A stretch of DNA of 64,000 nucleotides. It comes from Flavobacterium johnsoniae. Lineage in GTDB: Bacteria > Bacteroidota > Bacteroidia > Flavobacteriales > Flavobacteriaceae. This document shows positions 32,421 to 41,002 of the stretch, one piece after another. Positions within the stretch are counted from its first letter, which is position 1. The number at the start of each line of letters is the position of its first letter. The notes beneath the pieces are model-generated. The model saw only the letters and a program-made list of their open reading frames with translations. It had not been told where the DNA came from and searched no databases. A program made the position numbers and the translations under genes. The stretch covers positions 558,001 through 622,000 of the forward strand of contig NZ_MLFK01000002.1 of the NCBI RefSeq assembly GCF_001879205.1, written 5' to 3'.

Positions 32421-33731
32421 ATGAAAAAAACACTCTCCATTTTTATAATACTCTTTGGATTAATCATCCAGTCCTGCAGCAATGATGACAACGAAAACGA
32501 AGCATTAAAGCCTGTAGACTTTAGCGTTTCTCTTAAATACGATGCCGCATTTAACAGTCAGGTTGTTAAGAAGGCAAGTGTAACTATCGTAAATACAGAA
32601 ACAGCAAACAAATACACTGTTGAATCGGATGAAAAAGGTGTTGCTCTTTTTAAACAAATTTTACCCGGCTCCTATTCTATTACGGCTACAAAAGTAATAC
32701 CGGCGGCAGAATTCACAGAGACTTTTGGCTATACTCCAACAGAAGCCGAAATTAATTTTAATGGAGCGGCAAGCAGTGTTATTGTAAATGCAGCGACTGC
32801 TACCGTTGATATTGAAATGAAAACTTCGAAAGTAGGTGATTTCGTCATCAAACAAATTTACTACGGCGGATCTGACACTAAAAAAGGTGCTGTTTTTAGA
32901 GATCAGTTTATCGAAATTTACAATAACTCTAATACAGTTCAGTATGCAGATGGTTTATACATGGCACAGCTTACCGGATCTACAACCACAACAGTAGCGG
33001 CATACACTTTGGCAAACGGGCAGTTTGACTGGAGTAAGTCTGAAGGAATGACAATAGGAAATACTGCAAATACAGATTACGTGTACGGAATCAATATTAT
33101 TAAAATTCCAGGAAACGGCACACAATATCCAGTGCAACCGGGAAAAAGCATTGTAATTGCACAAAATGCTATTAATCATAAAGCTAATTATGTTGACAAT
33201 AACGGCAAAGCCGTGAGTATTGTAAGTCCTGAACTAACTGTAGATTTAAGCACTGCAGATTTTGAATCATTTTTAGGAACTTATTCTGGTGATGTGTATC
33301 AATATGATATTCAAAATCCTGCTGTTCCAGATGTCGATATCGCTTATTGGGGAAATAGTAACAACGATATGATATTAGATTCTAATGGAAGACAAGCGTA
33401 TGTTATCTTTAAAATGGATGACAGCAAATTCACCGCTTTAAAAAAATACAAAAATCCTAAAGGAGACAAAAATTTATTCCTTCAAATCCCTAATTCAGTT
33501 CTTATTGACGGTGTTGACACAACAAAAGATTTAGGATCAGGTTTAGTTCCTAAAAAATTAGCCTCACAAATTGATGGAGGAAATACTTATTTACCTTCTG
33601 GAGCGTACTCTTCAAAATCAGTAATGAGAAAAACCAAAACTACAATTGCCGGAAGAATTGTTCTTCAGGACACTAACAATTCTACGAATGATTTCGTAGA
33701 AGTAACTGTAAATCCAAGAGGATTCAACTAA
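32421..33731 (+). CDS. DUF4876-family lipoprotein
   Basis: The lipoprotein signal MKKTLSIFIILFGLIIQSC (Cys19) is followed by an acidic NDDNENE export tag, typical of surface-exposed lipoproteins in Bacteroidota. The first half (about 30-130) is a transthyretin-like beta sandwich (G-V-A-L-F-K-Q-I-L-P-G-S-Y-S-I-T-A). The second half (about 135-436) fits DUF4876, with K-I-Y-Y-G-G-S-D-like and F-I-E-I-Y-N-N-S runs recalling lamin-tail beta folds. Co-transcribed with the receptor (11-base gap). It probably acts as a cell-surface accessory that captures or processes the ligand; this is inferred from context. Confidence 0.85.
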   Translation: MKKTLSIFIILFGLIIQSCSNDDNENEALKPVDFSVSLKYDAAFNSQVVKKASVTIVNTETANKYTVESDEKGVALFKQILPGSYSITATKVIPAAEFTETFGYTPTEAEINFNGAASSVIVNAATATVDIEMKTSKVGDFVIKQIYYGGSDTKKGAVFRDQFIEIYNNSNTVQYADGLYMAQLTGSTTTTVAAYTLANGQFDWSKSEGMTIGNTANTDYVYGINIIKIPGNGTQYPVQPGKSIVIAQNAINHKANYVDNNGKAVSIVSPELTVDLSTADFESFLGTYSGDVYQYDIQNPAVPDVDIAYWGNSNNDMILDSNGRQAYVIFKMDDSKFTALKKYKNPKGDKNLFLQIPNSVLIDGVDTTKDLGSGLVPKKLASQIDGGNTYLPSGAYSSKSVMRKTKTTIAGRIVLQDTNNSTNDFVEVTVNPRGFN

Positions 33732-33742
33732 AATTTTCTTTA

Positions 33743-35335
33743 ATGAAAATCAATAAGATTAAAATACATAACATTAAAAGTAATACCTGGAAATACCGGG
33801 TATTACTTCTTTTGTTGTTTTCTTTCGTTTTTAGTGTAAATGCACAAGACACTATAAAAGTGCAAAATCATATTATTGACGATCAGATTAAAGATCAAAT
33901 TTTCAGGTATCCAATCATTTACACCACTCCAAACATTAAAGATTTCACATTTACTGAAGTTTCCTATGAACATCAGCAAAATGAATTTGCCAGAAAACAG
34001 ATTGCTAATGAAATCAATACCTATCAATTTTCGGCACAGGGGTATTTTACCACAAAATCTAAATGGAAGTTTTTTGGTGATTTGTCCATCAAAAAAATAC
34101 TGGAAAAAAACTTAGGATGGGTGCTTTCTGATGATCGTGCAGAAGAACACGAAGTTATTGCACCACATTACTTTTATGTTCCCAGAAAAGCCAATTGGGA
34201 CAATCAGGCTTATGTCTTAAGCGGAGGTTTTTCTAAAGATATTACCAATCATTTATCTGTTGCTGTAAAAGCCAATTACGGTACCGAAAAATACAGCCGG
34301 ACTTTAGATGCCAGATCACAAATTATCAAAAGAAATTTGGGAGGAGAATTGCAGATTGGTTATCAGATTTTACAAAATCATAAAGCCTTTATTTTAGGCA
34401 GTTATGCCGAAAACCAAAAAGACTTTGATTACACTTACAATAACCTCAACTTAAACTACGAAGCGTATCCGGAAACCTATTTACGTTTTAATGCTGGTTA
34501 TGGCAGAATATTGAATTATTTTAAAAACACCGAATCTGGCTATTTATATCAGGATATTGTAGACAAAATTGGATTAGGTTATACCTTTACAGGTAAAAAC
34601 TCAATATTGACTGTATTATACTATACGCAGAACTCAAACAATGTTTTTTACACTAGTTCTCTTGATTTGCCTGAAAACGAAAGAATGAAAATAAAAACAA
34701 AGTCTAATCATGCAGAATTATTCGCTTTTCATAAATGGAATAATATAGAAATCCAGTCTACTTTACAATTCGATCAAAGCGATGCGCGTAATTTTGACAA
34801 ACAAAGCAATGGTTACAATTATACGAATTCATTAAATAAAATAAACTGGACAACCTCATTTTCTAAAAAAACAGGTTCGAAAATTGATTATTTATTTGGT
34901 TTGAATGTACTTTACCAGCAAAACGAATACCACGATATTTTAGCGACAGCTCATATCGAATTAAACTCATTAAATACTGGAATTTACACCAGCAAAGATT
35001 TTGCTTTCAAAAAAAGCAAATTAAATGCCACTGCAAGTTTCAATATGTATTTTCCATTGTCGTCGTCTAAGCTTAATTATTATGACACTTCGGGCGGCAC
35101 AAATGCCCGCTTTTTTGATGAAGTGATTATTTACGATTACGCTGTTAACACAACCAATTATTTTGCTCCAGCCATACGTTTAGAATACAGCTATCCTGTA
35201 AAAAACAATAAAACAGTGGTTTTCTTCACCAATTTAAAAGAAAAAATCGCGCTAAAAAAACAAACTGATTATCCTGTCAGCATTAATACCAATAACACCT
35301 ATTGGGTTCAAATGGGTGTACAATTAAATTATTAA
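33743..35335 (+). CDS. DUF6850-family outer-membrane beta-barrel protein
   Basis: A 34-residue signal region (K-Y-R-V-L-L-L-L-L-F-S-F-V-F-S-V-N-A-Q) is followed by about 495 residues. These show alternating hydrophobic/aromatic strands and an aromatic-rich end (Y-W-V-Q-M-G-V-Q-L-N-Y), typical of an outer-membrane barrel. It contains no plug or TonB box, so it is probably a pore, enzyme or partner barrel. 11 bases after the DUF4876 gene and 3 bases before the peroxidase gene. A strong hairpin lies inside its signal-peptide codons (33779-33807). Confidence 0.8.
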   Translation: MKINKIKIHNIKSNTWKYRVLLLLLFSFVFSVNAQDTIKVQNHIIDDQIKDQIFRYPIIYTTPNIKDFTFTEVSYEHQQNEFARKQIANEINTYQFSAQGYFTTKSKWKFFGDLSIKKILEKNLGWVLSDDRAEEHEVIAPHYFYVPRKANWDNQAYVLSGGFSKDITNHLSVAVKANYGTEKYSRTLDARSQIIKRNLGGELQIGYQILQNHKAFILGSYAENQKDFDYTYNNLNLNYEAYPETYLRFNAGYGRILNYFKNTESGYLYQDIVDKIGLGYTFTGKNSILTVLYYTQNSNNVFYTSSLDLPENERMKIKTKSNHAELFAFHKWNNIEIQSTLQFDQSDARNFDKQSNGYNYTNSLNKINWTTSFSKKTGSKIDYLFGLNVLYQQNEYHDILATAHIELNSLNTGIYTSKDFAFKKSKLNATASFNMYFPLSSSKLNYYDTSGGTNARFFDEVIIYDYAVNTTNYFAPAIRLEYSYPVKNNKTVVFFTNLKEKIALKKQTDYPVSINTNNTYWVQMGVQLNY

Positions 35336-35338
35336 AAA

Positions 35339-36478
35339 ATGAAACCAAAATTTATTGCCATTACGGCAATGTTATTTTCACTTGTTATCCTTTCTTATTC
35401 TAAGATTGAACCTGATTTTACGATTACTGAATTAAAACGACTTTACAGCAGCGGCGATTATACCAAATGGCCAAAACCAGAAGTCGATTCTCTTGTTTAT
35501 GCTCAGGGATTTGAAGATATCGGAATTTTAGGAAAACCCGAATTTCCTGAAAACAATCAATACACAGAAGAAAAAGCCGAATTAGGCAAAGTACTATTCT
35601 TTGATCCAAGATTGTCAAAATCCGGGCAGATTTCGTGTGCTAACTGCCATGATCCGGAATTAAACTGGGGCGATGCCAGAAGGGTTTCGTATGGAGAAGG
35701 AAGACTTCAGGGAATTAGAAATTCTCCAAGTCTAATGAATATTGCTTATTCTAAAATTTTCTTTTGGGACGGAAGAGCCGCTACTTTAGAAGATCAGGCA
35801 AGTTTCCCGATAAAAGACACCAAAGAAATGAACTTCCACATTGACTTAGCAACTAAACGTTTAAACAAAATTAAAGGCTACAAACCTTATTTTAAAAAAG
35901 CTTTCGGTAAAGAAAAGCTGACTCAGGAAGAAATTTTAAAAGCAATTGCCACTTTTGAAAGAACATTAATAAGTCCAAAAAGCAGATTTGATAAATTTAT
36001 TGAAGGAGATTCTACTCAATTAACCAACAGACAAGTTGAAGGTCTGCATCTCTTCCGAACAAAAGCAAGATGCATCAACTGCCATAATACAGCGAATTTT
36101 TCAGATAATAAATTCCATAATATCGGATTAACTTATTACGGAAGAGAATATCAGGATTTAGGAAGATATAATGTTACCGGAAAAGCCGAAAACGTAGGCG
36201 AATTTAAAACGCAGTCTTTACGCGGTGCCGCGCAAAACGCACCTTATATGCACAACGGCTTATTTCCAAATATACGCGGTGTTTTAAACATGTATAACGC
36301 CGGAATGCCACAACCCAAAAGAAAAGAAAGTCAGCTAAATGATACCCTGTTTCCAACTACTTCTAAACTGATAAAAAAATTACAGTTGAATAAATCAGAA
36401 ATGGATGCTTTAGAAGATTTTATTTCGAGTTTATCAACGGGTGCTTATAAGATGAGGCCGCCTGTGATGCCGATTTGA
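35339..36478 (+). CDS. di-haem cytochrome-c peroxidase (MauG/CCP family)
   Basis: Exported (signal region residues 1-20). Two c-type haem sites: C100-A-N-C-H104 and C245-I-N-C-H249. These are in the usual CCP order, with F-D-P-R-L-S-x-S-G near 88 and F-W-D-G-R-A-A-T-L-E-D-Q near 142. C-terminal features include F-K-T-Q-S-L-R-G-A-A-Q-N-A-P-Y-M-H-N-G near 285, whose Met/His region supplies the sixth ligand in family members. Classical members reduce H2O2 with electrons from cytochrome c or oxidise a bound substrate (MauG). Genetic linkage to a TonB receptor suggests redox release or modification of an imported compound. Confidence 0.92.
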   Translation: MKPKFIAITAMLFSLVILSYSKIEPDFTITELKRLYSSGDYTKWPKPEVDSLVYAQGFEDIGILGKPEFPENNQYTEEKAELGKVLFFDPRLSKSGQISCANCHDPELNWGDARRVSYGEGRLQGIRNSPSLMNIAYSKIFFWDGRAATLEDQASFPIKDTKEMNFHIDLATKRLNKIKGYKPYFKKAFGKEKLTQEEILKAIATFERTLISPKSRFDKFIEGDSTQLTNRQVEGLHLFRTKARCINCHNTANFSDNKFHNIGLTYYGREYQDLGRYNVTGKAENVGEFKTQSLRGAAQNAPYMHNGLFPNIRGVLNMYNAGMPQPKRKESQLNDTLFPTTSKLIKKLQLNKSEMDALEDFISSLSTGAYKMRPPVMPI

Positions 36479-36549
36479 TTTTTAGTATTCAGTCGCAGTA
36501 TTCAGTCTCAGGGGGCAGTTTTTGAGTAGCTAGAGTAAAATAGAAATAA
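36479..36549. repeat. CAGTCGCAGT-type repeat, copy 1
   Basis: A TTCAGTCGCAGTATTCAGTC run is separated by the terminator from its inverted mate CACTGCGACTGATCACTGCG at 36624. It belongs to the CTGAAAACTGCGACTGA family, also seen near 10866, 38215 and 38817-38895. Confidence 0.55.
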
Positions 36550-36586
36550 AAAAAGAGTCTGGAAAAAATTTCCAGACTCTTTTTTT
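36550..36586. terminator. bidirectional terminator
   Basis: Perfect stem AAGAGTCTGGAAA / TTTCCAGACTCTT around a short AAAT loop, with A-tract and T-tract. It separates the convergent peroxidase and DUF genes. Confidence 0.88.
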
Positions 36587-36659
36587 ATTGTGATAGAAAA
36601 TACTCTAAGTCATCATTTCAACACTGCGACTGATCACTGCGACTGAAAACTAAAAAAAA

Positions 36660-37067
36660 CTACTTCACCATCACACCTTCAACAAACAAAATCGGCACTT
36701 CTTCCGTATTGTTCTCGCTGATTAGGTTTGATTTGAAAATGAATTTCTTGTCGTATAAAGTATTTCCAATGAAGAAAGTAACCATAAATTCGTTGTTTAA
36801 AACCAAAAGGCTTTTTTCAATCATTTCGATTTTTACTACAGAAACAGCAGGAACTTCAACAAAGGCATGACGCAGAATAGACGTTTTTTTCATTTCGCCG
36901 TCGATAGTTCCAAAAGCTTTTGAAACCACCATAACACTGTCTAGATTAAAATCGCTGTCGTTTACCAGATAAGCGTACCAAACTTTTTCCATAAAGTCAT
37001 CGCTCCATTCCTGAACTGCTGCCAGAAATACGTTTTCTACCTCTGGGATTATTATATCTTTTTTCAT
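36660..37067 (-). CDS. conserved hypothetical protein, 135 aa
   Basis: ATG 37067 is chosen (M-K-K-D-I-I-I-P-E) over the ATG three codons upstream; both are possible. The protein is small and beta-rich with no signal peptide. It has a conserved-looking W-Y-A-Y-L-V-N-D near 30 and V-P-I-L-F-V-E-G-V at the end. I do not recognise a described domain. It lies just downstream of pheS on the same strand, separated by an inverted AAAGTCGAAAGTC-type repeat. Probably an uncharacterised Flavobacteriia protein. Confidence 0.7.
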   Translation of the reverse strand: MKKDIIIPEVENVFLAAVQEWSDDFMEKVWYAYLVNDSDFNLDSVMVVSKAFGTIDGEMKKTSILRHAFVEVPAVSVVKIEMIEKSLLVLNNEFMVTFFIGNTLYDKKFIFKSNLISENNTEEVPILFVEGVMVK

Positions 37068-37144
37068 ATGAGTCAAAAGTTTAAAAGTCGAAAAGTCGAA
37101 AGTCCCAAACTTTGAGACTTTCGACTTTTGGCTTTCGACTTAAA

Positions 37145-38164
37145 TTATATATTTGCTTTGAACTGCTCTAAGAAACGAACATCGTTTTCGTAGAACATAC
37201 GGATATCGCCAATTTGATATAAAAGCATCGCAATACGCTCTACTCCCATTCCAAAGGCAAAACCATTGTATTCATCTGGGTTAATATCACAGTTTTTCAA
37301 AACGTTTGGATCTACCATTCCGCAGCCTCCAATTTCCAGCCAGCCTGTTCCTTTCGTGATACGGTAATCGGTTTCGGTTTTTAAACCCCAATAAATATCA
37401 ATCTCTGCACTTGGTTCTGTAAATGGGAAATATGACGGACGAAGACGAATCTTAGATTTCCCGAACATTTCTTTTGTAAAATAAAGTAAAGTCTGTTTTA
37501 AATCAGCAAAAGAAACGTCTTTATCAATGTACAATCCCTCAACTTGGTGGAAAATACAGTGAGAACGAGATGAAATCGCTTCGTTACGAAAAACACGTCC
37601 CGGAGAAATAGTACGAATTGGCGGTTTATGATTTTCCATATAACGCACCTGAACAGATGATGTATGCGTACGCAGTAACACATCCGGGTTTGTCTGGATG
37701 AAAAACGTATCCTGCATATCACGTGCCGGATGGTATTCCGGTAAGTTTAATGCTGTAAAGTTATGCCAGTCGTCTTCGATTTCCGGTCCTTCAGAAACGT
37801 TGAAGCCAATATTAGCAAAAATATCTATAATTTGATTTTTAACAATTGAAATTGGATGACGAGAACCAATAATTACTGGTTCTGCAGCACGGGTTAAATC
37901 GCCAAAAACTCCTTTTTTTTCTTCTTTGCTTTCAAGCTCTTCCTGAATAACTCTTACTTTCTCTTCAGCAACCGCTTTTAAAGTATTTATAACTTGTCCA
38001 AAATCCTTTTTTTGGTCATTTGGAATATTTTTAAACTCAGTAAAAAGCTCTTTTAATAAACCTTTACTACCTAAATATTTAATACGGAACTGTTCTAAAG
38101 ATTCTTTGTTTTTATCATTAAAGGCTTTGGCTTCCTCTATATGTTGTTTTATCTTGTCTATCAT
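37145..38164 (-). CDS. pheS: phenylalanine-tRNA ligase alpha subunit
   Basis: Class II aminoacyl-tRNA synthetase subunit, 339 residues. Its N-terminal coiled coil (about 1-90) binds tRNA. Motif 2 is L-L-R-T-H-T-S-S-V-Q-V-R near 160-171 and F-R-N-E-A near 188, followed by H-C-I-F-H-Q-V-E-G near 198. Motif 3 is G-F-A-F-G-M-G-V-E-R-I-A-M-L near 308. All the residues expected of an active subunit appear to be present. pheT is not next to it, which is usual for Bacteroidota. Confidence 0.96.
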   Translation of the reverse strand: MIDKIKQHIEEAKAFNDKNKESLEQFRIKYLGSKGLLKELFTEFKNIPNDQKKDFGQVINTLKAVAEEKVRVIQEELESKEEKKGVFGDLTRAAEPVIIGSRHPISIVKNQIIDIFANIGFNVSEGPEIEDDWHNFTALNLPEYHPARDMQDTFFIQTNPDVLLRTHTSSVQVRYMENHKPPIRTISPGRVFRNEAISSRSHCIFHQVEGLYIDKDVSFADLKQTLLYFTKEMFGKSKIRLRPSYFPFTEPSAEIDIYWGLKTETDYRITKGTGWLEIGGCGMVDPNVLKNCDINPDEYNGFAFGMGVERIAMLLYQIGDIRMFYENDVRFLEQFKANI

Positions 38165-38277
38165 TTTCCTTCAATAATTGAGATACAAATTTAGTGTTTT
38201 TAGTTTAAAGTGTGCAGTCACAGTCGCAGTTTTAAGAATTTTGCAACCGTATTTAAAGAATCGCAGGAATTTTTCAA

Positions 38278-38805
38278 TTACTTTATAAGCGCAATTTTAT
38301 TTTCAATTTCCCTGACTTTTGCAAGCCAATGATCAATTCCTTCCTGATTTTTAACAATTTCCTTTCTGTGTTTTGATGCGACACTGCCCAGTTTTGCCCA
38401 GTTTTTATTCCAATCTTTGTCTCTTTCGATATTGTTTGAAGGCTCAATTCTGTTTCTCCAGAAGTCAAGATTTTTAAAGTAACCTTCTTTCAGCTGTTCA
38501 AAATATTCAACTAGTTTTTCTTTCGAATTCGGAATATAGCCCGGCCCGCCGCACCCGCAGGAATGAAATGTAATTCCAACAGAATATAGGCTTTTAATAT
38601 GTTCCCATTTTTTTACATCGTCTTTTTTAGGCGATTCAAAATCAAGTCCCATGTTTGCCATCAATCCCCCGCATTCCGGGCATTTTGCTTCGTATGTTGA
38701 TTCTTCTCCTTTTTTAATATCCCCTTTCAGTCTTCTCTTAAATGTCTTCCGACAATCAAAACAAGCGTAGTGAGGTTTATATGAAACCATTGCGTATCGG
38801 CACAT
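38278..38805 (-). CDS. zinc-ribbon-containing hypothetical protein
   Basis: 175 residues. Cysteine pairs C-F-D-C at about 15-18 and C-P-E-C at about 43-46 form a probable zinc ribbon, and a further H-S-C-G-C-G-G-P-G-Y at about 81-90 adds metal-binding or iron-binding potential. The remaining two thirds is helical and charged (W-R-N-R-I-E-P near 115). An alternative start is Met6 (38790). No domain name can be assigned. It lies between repeats of the CTGAAAACTGCGACTG family, and no operon partner is obvious. Confidence 0.72.
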   Translation of the reverse strand: MCRYAMVSYKPHYACFDCRKTFKRRLKGDIKKGEESTYEAKCPECGGLMANMGLDFESPKKDDVKKWEHIKSLYSVGITFHSCGCGGPGYIPNSKEKLVEYFEQLKEGYFKNLDFWRNRIEPSNNIERDKDWNKNWAKLGSVASKHRKEIVKNQEGIDHWLAKVREIENKIALIK

Positions 38806-38814
38806 TTTTTTAAA

Positions 38815-38900
38815 ATTTTCAGTCGCGGTTTTCAGTCGCGGTTTTCAGTCTCAGTTCAGTTTACGCAGTAACTGAAAACTGAGACTGCGACTGAACAATA
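38815..38900. repeat. CAGTCGCGGTTTT / CTGAGACTGCGACTGA repeat cluster
   Basis: Two direct TTCAGTCGCGGTTTT copies are followed by TCAGTCTCAGTTCAGTTTACG and its inverted AACTGAAAACTGAGACTGCG. This makes a long stem-loop between two minus-strand genes. Confidence 0.65.
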
Positions 38901-38906
38901 AAAAAA

Positions 38907-39263
38907 CTACTCAATAAGTTTTCTTTCTAAAAAATAATTTACAATCGCTTCTTTCATTAATACCGACTGTTCGCCCGCTTTTAAAGGCGGTAATTGCTCT
39001 TTTACTTTATAATGCGGCCAGCCTTCATCATCAAAAAATTCAAACTCGTAAAATCCGTAAGGCTCCAGCAGTCTGCAAATAGCGATGTGCATTAAGTTTA
39101 GTTTTTCATCTTTTTTGAATTCGCGATGCACTTTTCCGAGTTCCTGAACTCCAATTAGGTAAATTATGGCATCTAAATCTAAATCTTCACCTTGCGAAAA
39201 TTGATTTGAAAGTATATCGACAAGCGCTTCCCAACGCTCTTTTAGTTGTGTATCTCTAGACAT
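38907..39263 (-). CDS. conserved hypothetical protein, 118 aa
   Basis: A small soluble acidic protein with no signal peptide. It is mostly helical with a central L-D-A-I-I-Y-L-I-G-V-Q-E-L-G near 29-42 and a short aromatic beta region (G-F-Y-E-F-E-F-F-D-D-E-G-W-P-H-Y) near 71-86. Not assignable to a family by eye. The gene has a plausible ATG and A-rich leader and codon use like its neighbours. The 181-base gap upstream holds nothing recognisable. Confidence 0.7.
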   Translation of the reverse strand: MSRDTQLKERWEALVDILSNQFSQGEDLDLDAIIYLIGVQELGKVHREFKKDEKLNLMHIAICRLLEPYGFYEFEFFDDEGWPHYKVKEQLPPLKAGEQSVLMKEAIVNYFLERKLIE

Positions 39264-39444
39264 TTTATTTATGGTTTTTGATTATAGATTTTAGATTGCT
39301 CGCAAAAAATCAGTTCTGAAGGGTCAGAATAGCAATCTGAAGTCTAAAATTTGATTTGCAAAGATACACAGTTCAAATTTCAATCATACCAAAAATAAAA
39401 AATATAGGATTTTAAAAAACAATCGTACAGATAAGTCTGCTTGT

Positions 39445-40230
39445 TTATTGATATTCAATGACCGTTTTTGAAATTACAAAATTATTATCCTTTGCTATCT
39501 TTTTTATTTCTATTGGAAAATCATCAGCGTTATATGTTATTTCAAAATCATAATAGGCTGGAGTTTGAGTTATAACAGGATAATAGTATTCTCTCGAAGT
39601 AACATTATTATTAGATATACCGTCAAAGCCTTCAACCTCAAAAACAAGTCGGTAGTATTTATTCATAAATTTCATCGGGTTGTTTTTATTGTCATAAAAA
39701 TATTTGCTTTTAGAAATTGTTTCAGGACCAAATAAAGATTTTCTGTCTGTAATTTGCACTGCATTTTTATTCTGATCAAAAGAATATGCTGATTCTTGCT
39801 GAACTATAAAATTTGAATTACTTAAATAACCTGATTTTTGCGAGGCAAGAATTCCATTTTTATAAGCATACTCCGTTCTCTCATCCTGATTTGCTCCTGA
39901 TAAAGTATATTCTAAAAGATCTCCAGCATAATTAAATGTTGTAAAACCATTTGCGACATCATTTTTAAAATAATTTACCTTACTGATTTTGTCTCCATTA
40001 TATAAAAACTCAGATCTGTTTGCACCCGAAGTAACGCTTTTCAAAACATTATTTTCGTATGAAAAATTTAATATCTGGGTTTCAGAATCGTTCGAAAAAT
40101 AAATGGTTTCAGTTATTTTTTTTATCAGAATTGATTTTGGATCAACTGTATTATCTTTGTCGCCGTTGTCGTTTGAGCAAGAAGCAAACAATATAACAGT
40201 CAAAATATTGATTAACAGATTTTTTCTCAT
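39445..40230 (-). CDS. lipoprotein of the RHS/DUF4595-like beta-repeat type
   Basis: Lipoprotein signal MRKNLLINILTVILFASC (Cys18) followed by an acidic NDNGDKD tag, the Bacteroidota surface-export signal. The remaining 240 residues contain short repeats of the form Y-x-Y-D-x-x-x-N/Y-x-x-G (for example F-L-Y-N-G-D-K-I near 86, F-N-Y-A-G-D-L-L near 108, Y-A-Y-K-N-G-I-L near 126). They resemble YD-type beta-hairpin repeats of DUF4595-like proteins. Function unknown. Divergent from cvpA. Confidence 0.75.
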   Translation of the reverse strand: MRKNLLINILTVILFASCSNDNGDKDNTVDPKSILIKKITETIYFSNDSETQILNFSYENNVLKSVTSGANRSEFLYNGDKISKVNYFKNDVANGFTTFNYAGDLLEYTLSGANQDERTEYAYKNGILASQKSGYLSNSNFIVQQESAYSFDQNKNAVQITDRKSLFGPETISKSKYFYDNKNNPMKFMNKYYRLVFEVEGFDGISNNNVTSREYYYPVITQTPAYYDFEITYNADDFPIEIKKIAKDNNFVISKTVIEYQ

Positions 40231-40281
40231 TTTGATGTTTTTTCACAAAAATAAAAATATAATTTTTTTCACAGCCTTACC

Positions 40282-40830
40282 ATGAGTTTTTTTGATATTA
40301 TCGTTGCCGTCCTGTTGTCTTACAGTTTATACAAAGGCATAAAAAATGGACTTTTTGTAGAAGTTGCTTCTTTTATCTCTTTGTTATTGGGCATTTATCT
40401 TGCCATAAAATTTTCTTCCATAATGAAAGAAATGATCAGCAAACATGTTTCCTGGAATCCAAATACAATACAGGTTACGGCTTTTATCCTGACTTTTATT
40501 TTAGTTGTAATTGGGGTTTATTTCTTAGCCAAAATCCTGACCGGAATTGCCGATTTTGCTTTCTTAGGCTGGGCAAATAAACTAGGAGGCGGTTTCTTCA
40601 GAATTTTAAAAACAATCCTGATTTTAAGCATTTTCATTGCTTTGTTCGAGAAAATCAACTTCAATAATACTTTTGCCAAAAAAGAAACTTTAGACAAATC
40701 GATTTTTTATAATCCGGTGAAAAAAGTAGCTGCTTTTGTTTATCCGTCAATCGAGAAATGGTACGAGGAATTTAAAGAAACACAATCTCATAAATCGGAA
40801 GAAAAAGAGGAAACCTCAGAAAAAAAATAA
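40282..40830 (+). CDS. cvpA: CvpA-family inner-membrane protein
   Basis: Four membrane segments are visible (about 4-20, 27-45, 66-88 and 103-121), with the family's N-terminal F-F-D-I-I-V-A-V-L-L near 3-12, the Y-K-G-I-K-N-G-L motif near 18-25 and G-G-x-F-R-I-L-K near 103. The C-terminal 30 residues are Glu/Lys-rich and cytoplasmic. In E. coli CvpA is needed for colicin V secretion and affects envelope tolerance; the general role in Bacteroidota is unclear. It has no obvious promoter, and the opposing lipoprotein gene starts 51 bases upstream. Confidence 0.9.
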   Translation: MSFFDIIVAVLLSYSLYKGIKNGLFVEVASFISLLLGIYLAIKFSSIMKEMISKHVSWNPNTIQVTAFILTFILVVIGVYFLAKILTGIADFAFLGWANKLGGGFFRILKTILILSIFIALFEKINFNNTFAKKETLDKSIFYNPVKKVAAFVYPSIEKWYEEFKETQSHKSEEKEETSEKK

Positions 40831-40844
40831 TCAATATTTAGAGG

Positions 40845-40984
40845 AGTAAACCCGATAGCTTTTATCCCGAGGCTTCGGGACTGTCGGGTTTACTATTTTA
40901 ATCCTAAACTAACTATTGTCAGGCTGAGCTTAGTCGAAGCCCTTTTACGTTTAAACAAGCCTTCGACTACGCTCAGGATGACAT
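40845..40984. repeat. two nested/adjacent palindromes after cvpA
   Basis: First unit: AGTAAACCCGA (40845) pairs with TCGGGTTTACT (40884) and encloses TCCCGA-GGCT-TCGGGA. Second unit: TGTCAGGCTGAGCTTAGTCG near 40918 pairs with the run CGACTACGCTCAGGATGACA ending at 40982. Both are dispersed-repeat types typical of Flavobacterium genomes. They lie between cvpA and the convergent GH95 gene, and the first could also serve as a transcript end. Confidence 0.7.
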
Positions 40985-41002
40985 TCGTTTTCAAAATAAC
41001 TT

